From Bacillota bacterium (GTDB lineage Bacteria > Bacillota > Sulfobacillia > DUSP01 > JBFMCS01): a stretch of DNA of 45,070 nt. Each line of letters begins with the position of its first letter. The first letter of the stretch is position 1. A model generated the notes under the pieces. That model did not search any database. It was not told the DNA's origin and worked only from the letters and a program-made list of their open reading frames with translations. Position numbers and translations under genes: made by a program. The stretch lies in the NCBI GenBank assembly GCA_040754315.1, contig JBFMCS010000008.1, positions 1-45,070 on the forward strand. The letters are read 5' to 3'. Positions 42,551-45,070 of the stretch are shown piece by piece.

Positions 42551-43318
42551 ATGTTCGACAGCAGTGAAATGGATGATATTCTGAAGACAATAAGGCGTGA
42601 GAACTACCAACCAGCCCGGGATATTGTCTACAGTTTCCTTCGCAAGGCCATACTTGAGGGGCTATTCAGCGAAGAACAAAGACTTATCGAGCTAGATCTT
42701 GCAGAGAAGTTAGGAGTTAGCCGCACTCCGGTACGGGAGGCTCTCCGTAAGCTGGAGTTGGAGGGTTTAGCTGAACATCAGCCCAGAAAAGGAATGGTAG
42801 TTAAGCGGATTTCACCTAAAGAACTTGAGGACATCTTCGGGATACGGGCCATCCTCGAAGGCTATGCTGCTCGCCTAGCGTCCCAGTTTGCTGACGATGA
42901 GGATATCGACCGTCTCTATGAAACACTGGAACACATTAAGAAGTCGGGTGAAGGAGACATCAGGGAGCTTCTTCAAGCCCATGCCAAGTTCAACGAGGCC
43001 TTTTATCTGGCCTCGAAGAACCAAAGGCTTTTTGTCCTGTTAAGTACATATAGCGACTACTTCACCCGCACCCGGCGAGTTTCGCTCATGATTCCTGGAC
43101 GGAGAGAAGAGGCCTGGATGGAGCACAGTGAAATAGTTGAGGCAATAGCAAACAAAGAATCCTCCCTTGCCGAACACCTGGCCATAATGCATGTGGAGAA
43201 AGCTAGGACAGCCTTCCTGAGGGAGATCGGCGTCATTCAGAAGAGCGAACGGCGCAAGAGCAAGATACGGCCTGAGCGTTCTTTTCCCGATGCCTCACGG
43301 ACAACCCCGGTCGACTAA
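42551..43318 (+). CDS. GntR-family regulator, FCD subfamily
   Basis: 255 residues. An N-terminal winged helix (about 20-82) has 'AEKLGVSRTPVREALRKLELEGL', the GntR signature, and 'RKGMVVKRISPKELEDIFGIRAILEG', the FCD hinge. The C-terminal FCD helical domain (about 95-225) has 'FHEAF'-type residues as 'AKFNEAFYLAS' and 'EHSEIVEAI' with the conserved His that binds metal or carboxylate ligands. ATG 42551 follows AGAGGAGA. It lies between broken catabolic genes and probably once controlled the formamidase, methyltransferase and symporter genes around it. It appears intact. Confidence 0.92.
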   Translation: MFDSSEMDDILKTIRRENYQPARDIVYSFLRKAILEGLFSEEQRLIELDLAEKLGVSRTPVREALRKLELEGLAEHQPRKGMVVKRISPKELEDIFGIRAILEGYAARLASQFADDEDIDRLYETLEHIKKSGEGDIRELLQAHAKFNEAFYLASKNQRLFVLLSTYSDYFTRTRRVSLMIPGRREEAWMEHSEIVEAIANKESSLAEHLAIMHVEKARTAFLREIGVIQKSERRKSKIRPERSFPDASRTTPVD

Positions 43319-43335
43319 ACTAATAGGTAAGATCA

Positions 43336-43938
43336 TCATGTCAATTTGAGAGCGAGCTCCACCGCCTCACCGGCATCACGGCCGCAACAGTCTGCCCCTA
43401 CCCAACTGAGGTAAGATGTATCCCAACTGGCATAGACGTCCAACACTGCTTCGACGAATATAGGGTCATCCAAAGGGCGTACGTGAATCTCTCAAGGCCC
43501 ATTCCTATCCACGTATTGGACATCCCCAAGCGGGTCATGGCACACATTGCGAAGTCCTCTTTTTTCCGAAGCCATCTGCCTGACGGCATCGTACAAGGCC
43601 TTGTCAGTCGGATCAGCCAAGTCGATGTTCAGGACGTCTTCCTTGGTAGTAATGAGGCCCCGACCGTATACCACCCTTCCATCCCTTCCCATCCTTTTTT
43701 CAGCCAGGAAGGGTGGTCTTATTGAAGATATGATGTTGTCTTTGCCCAATGCCGAGGAAAAGGCCTTTTCGGTGCCACAGTCCCTCACGGTGTTCAGGGA
43801 CTGGCCGACACCTCTGTTCCCGGTATCCAAGCCAAGAAAATGGTTTACAAAGGCGTCACCAACCTGCAGCTCTATATAGGGGACCCTGTCGGGCTCTCTA
43901 AGGTTAAGCGCGGCTAGAACCCGCTCTCTAGAATTCAT
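43336..43938 (-). pseudogene. URO-D-type methyltransferase (MtaA/CmuA-like), frameshifted and truncated
   Basis: ATG 43938, with GGGGG upstream, opens a frame with N-S-R-E-R-V-L-A-A-L-N-L-R-E-P-D-R-V-P, the standard start of uroporphyrinogen-decarboxylase-fold methyltransferases. A frameshift near 43550 continues with 'SNTWIGMGLERFTYAL', and another near 43460 with 'DDPIFVEAVLDVYASW'. The frame ends at 43336 after about 200 residues, where the family has about 340, so the metal-binding C-terminal half is gone. The substrate cannot be inferred. It is one of three decayed genes next to the GntR regulator. Confidence 0.8.
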
Positions 43939-43971
43939 CAGCGTGCCCCCTTTGTACTCCAAGGCTGGTGC

Positions 43972-45070
43972 CTATGGTGGTAAGATGTGTATGCTGGTGC
44001 TCTCTGGGAAAAATCGGGTGCCGACGGAACCGCGATAAGGGTTACTGGCTATCCCCTTATGGAAACCCCTCACATCGTTTGGACCGACGACACCCGGCCA
44101 CAGTACGACAGGTTGCTCTTGGCGAAGAGAGTTCGTAGTTGCCTGGTTCTCCTGGGCTAGGGCCTGGCGATAGTCCGCGCTCGGCTTAACCGATGCCTGT
44201 GCCACCAACCTGAACCCCTCTTCGATACCCTCGGCTGGCCGAGTGGCAAGACTGACGAATATTAGCAGCACACAGGGGGGTGACTGTTAGAGAGGCCCAT
44301 TGGAAGTGCAGCATCGCCTTAAGCGCTGGCGTATTGTTCCATATCATGCTCACGACGAAGCTACCAATCATCGATGACAGCACACCTTCCTTATTGTTGC
44401 GCGTTTCCACCAGAGGGCTGCCACCAACGAAGGGCCGAACATGGAACCCATTCCGTTCCATGCCAGCCCTACCAGGAAGTAGATTGCCTGGGGGGGGGGG
44501 GGGGACTCGGGCGATAATCAGGGCGGACGCCGACGACTACCAACCCGGCAATGCGAGAGTAAAGAAGCTCAGTCTTTGCCGATAAGTCACGCCCCAGTAT
44601 CTTGTGGTACAGGTCCCGGACAAGGCTGGTGCTGGCTATGAGCAACTGAGAATCGCTTGACATCAGCGCAGCTAGCGTGGCAACCGTCAGGAGACCTACG
44701 ACAGCTGGGTGGAAGAGGTTGCTGACAAGGAACGGCGCTGCTGTCTCGGGATCCGCCAAGGGGGTGCCCATCTTGGTGGAAAGGGCTCTCGCGAGGATGC
44801 CTAAGGAGAGCGACCCTATCATCATGAGGCAAACCCACACGGTGCCAACCAGCCCCGCGATCTTAGCCTCCTTGGGATCCCGCGTGGCCATCGTTCTCAC
44901 GCACAGGTGAGGCTGGGCAAAAGCGACCCACCCGGCAAGTCAGAAGGTGATGTCCTGAGGCTCCTGTAAAAAGAGGGCGGCCTGAGTTATTCTGAAGGTG
45001 TAGCCAAATACACCGAGGGCCCCGGAGAAACGGGGTCAGAAAGGAGACTCAGACCACCCATGACCAGAGT
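43972..45070 (-). pseudogene. Sodium:solute symporter (SSF), multiply broken, partial at window edge
   Basis: Collinear pieces of a PutP-type symporter on the minus strand: 'GWVAFAQPHLCVRTMA' near 44930, after an in-frame TGA; then 'VGLLTVATLAALMSSDSQLL' and 'YSRIAGLVVVG' near 44540-44720. After the G/C run at 44490-44504 comes 'YFLVGLAWNGMGSMFGP' in another frame, then 'GSFVVSMIW', then L-L-I-F-V-S-L-A-T-R-P near the end. At least four frame changes and one stop. The N-terminal half lies beyond the window. SSF proteins import organic solutes with sodium; the substrate is not evident. Confidence 0.8.
44490..44504 (+). repeat. Homopolymer run of 15 G
   Basis: Fifteen consecutive G on the plus strand (C on the coding strand of the symporter remnant). 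Fourteen would restore the reading frame 'ALIIARVPPPPPQAIYFLVG' across the run, so the tract itself causes one of the frame changes. It may be a slipped-strand site, a decay scar or an assembly error. Confidence 0.9.

Noticed and set aside
1-45070. CRISPR arrays, tRNA or rRNA genes
   Set aside because: No regularly spaced direct repeats and no cloverleaf or rRNA-like sequence were noticed on either strand; a tRNA scan was not possible.

Overview
The window looks like a chromosomal segment of a Gram-positive bacterium of the Bacillota (a moderately GC-rich, Clostridia-like lineage). The support is indirect: a DivIVA-like protein, a CIRCE-controlled groESL operon, a ComEA homologue, an AddAB-like nuclease pair, strong AGGAGG ribosome binding sites with many GTG and TTG starts, and a LysM protein of a type common in spore-formers. 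No 16S gene is present, so this is inference.

Left part (about 1-12,650): an AT-richer minus-strand island. A sigma-A-type promoter at 12,213-12,242 reads into a tightly packed operon: a DivIVA-like coiled-coil protein; a 1168-aa fusion of coiled coil, 6-pyruvoyl-tetrahydropterin-synthase-related (PTPS) domain and multi-pass membrane domain; an exosortase-G-like membrane protein with an extra N-terminal CBM9-like domain and Ser where the family has its catalytic Cys; a processive-type GT2 glycosyltransferase of the exosortase-G-associated kind; a four-helix SMR/ArnE-like membrane protein; and a dolichyl-phosphate-mannose-synthase-like GT2. A decayed IS element follows, and beyond it a second PTPS-related membrane protein. 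Transposase remnants lie inside the island and at its right edge. This is the most interesting system here: a probable surface glycan or glycoconjugate assembly locus, possibly targeted to the poles or septum.

Middle (about 13,000-33,640): GC-rich, mostly plus-strand housekeeping genes. These are a ferritin-like protein, manC-manB (GDP-mannose supply), a broken GH130 phosphorylase gene, a 4-oxalocrotonate tautomerase, tex, an isolated DUF3825 gene of different composition, a universal stress protein, leuS, a DeoR regulator with alanine dehydrogenase, a CBS-pair protein, comEA, and an AddB/AddA-like pair in which both nuclease domains carry the iron-sulfur Cys signature. A 56-residue membrane protein is encoded on the opposite strand just after them.

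Right part (about 33,700-41,200): groES-groEL with CIRCE, a two-LysM protein, holA, and a convergent minus-strand operon rpsT, CapA-like protein, isochorismatase-like hydrolase, nucleotidyltransferase-like protein. The last 3.6 kb (41,430-45,070) is a graveyard: formamidase, URO-D-type methyltransferase and sodium:solute symporter genes, all with frameshifts or stops, around one intact GntR/FCD regulator. A run of 15 G lies in the symporter remnant. I saw no rRNA, tRNA or CRISPR array.
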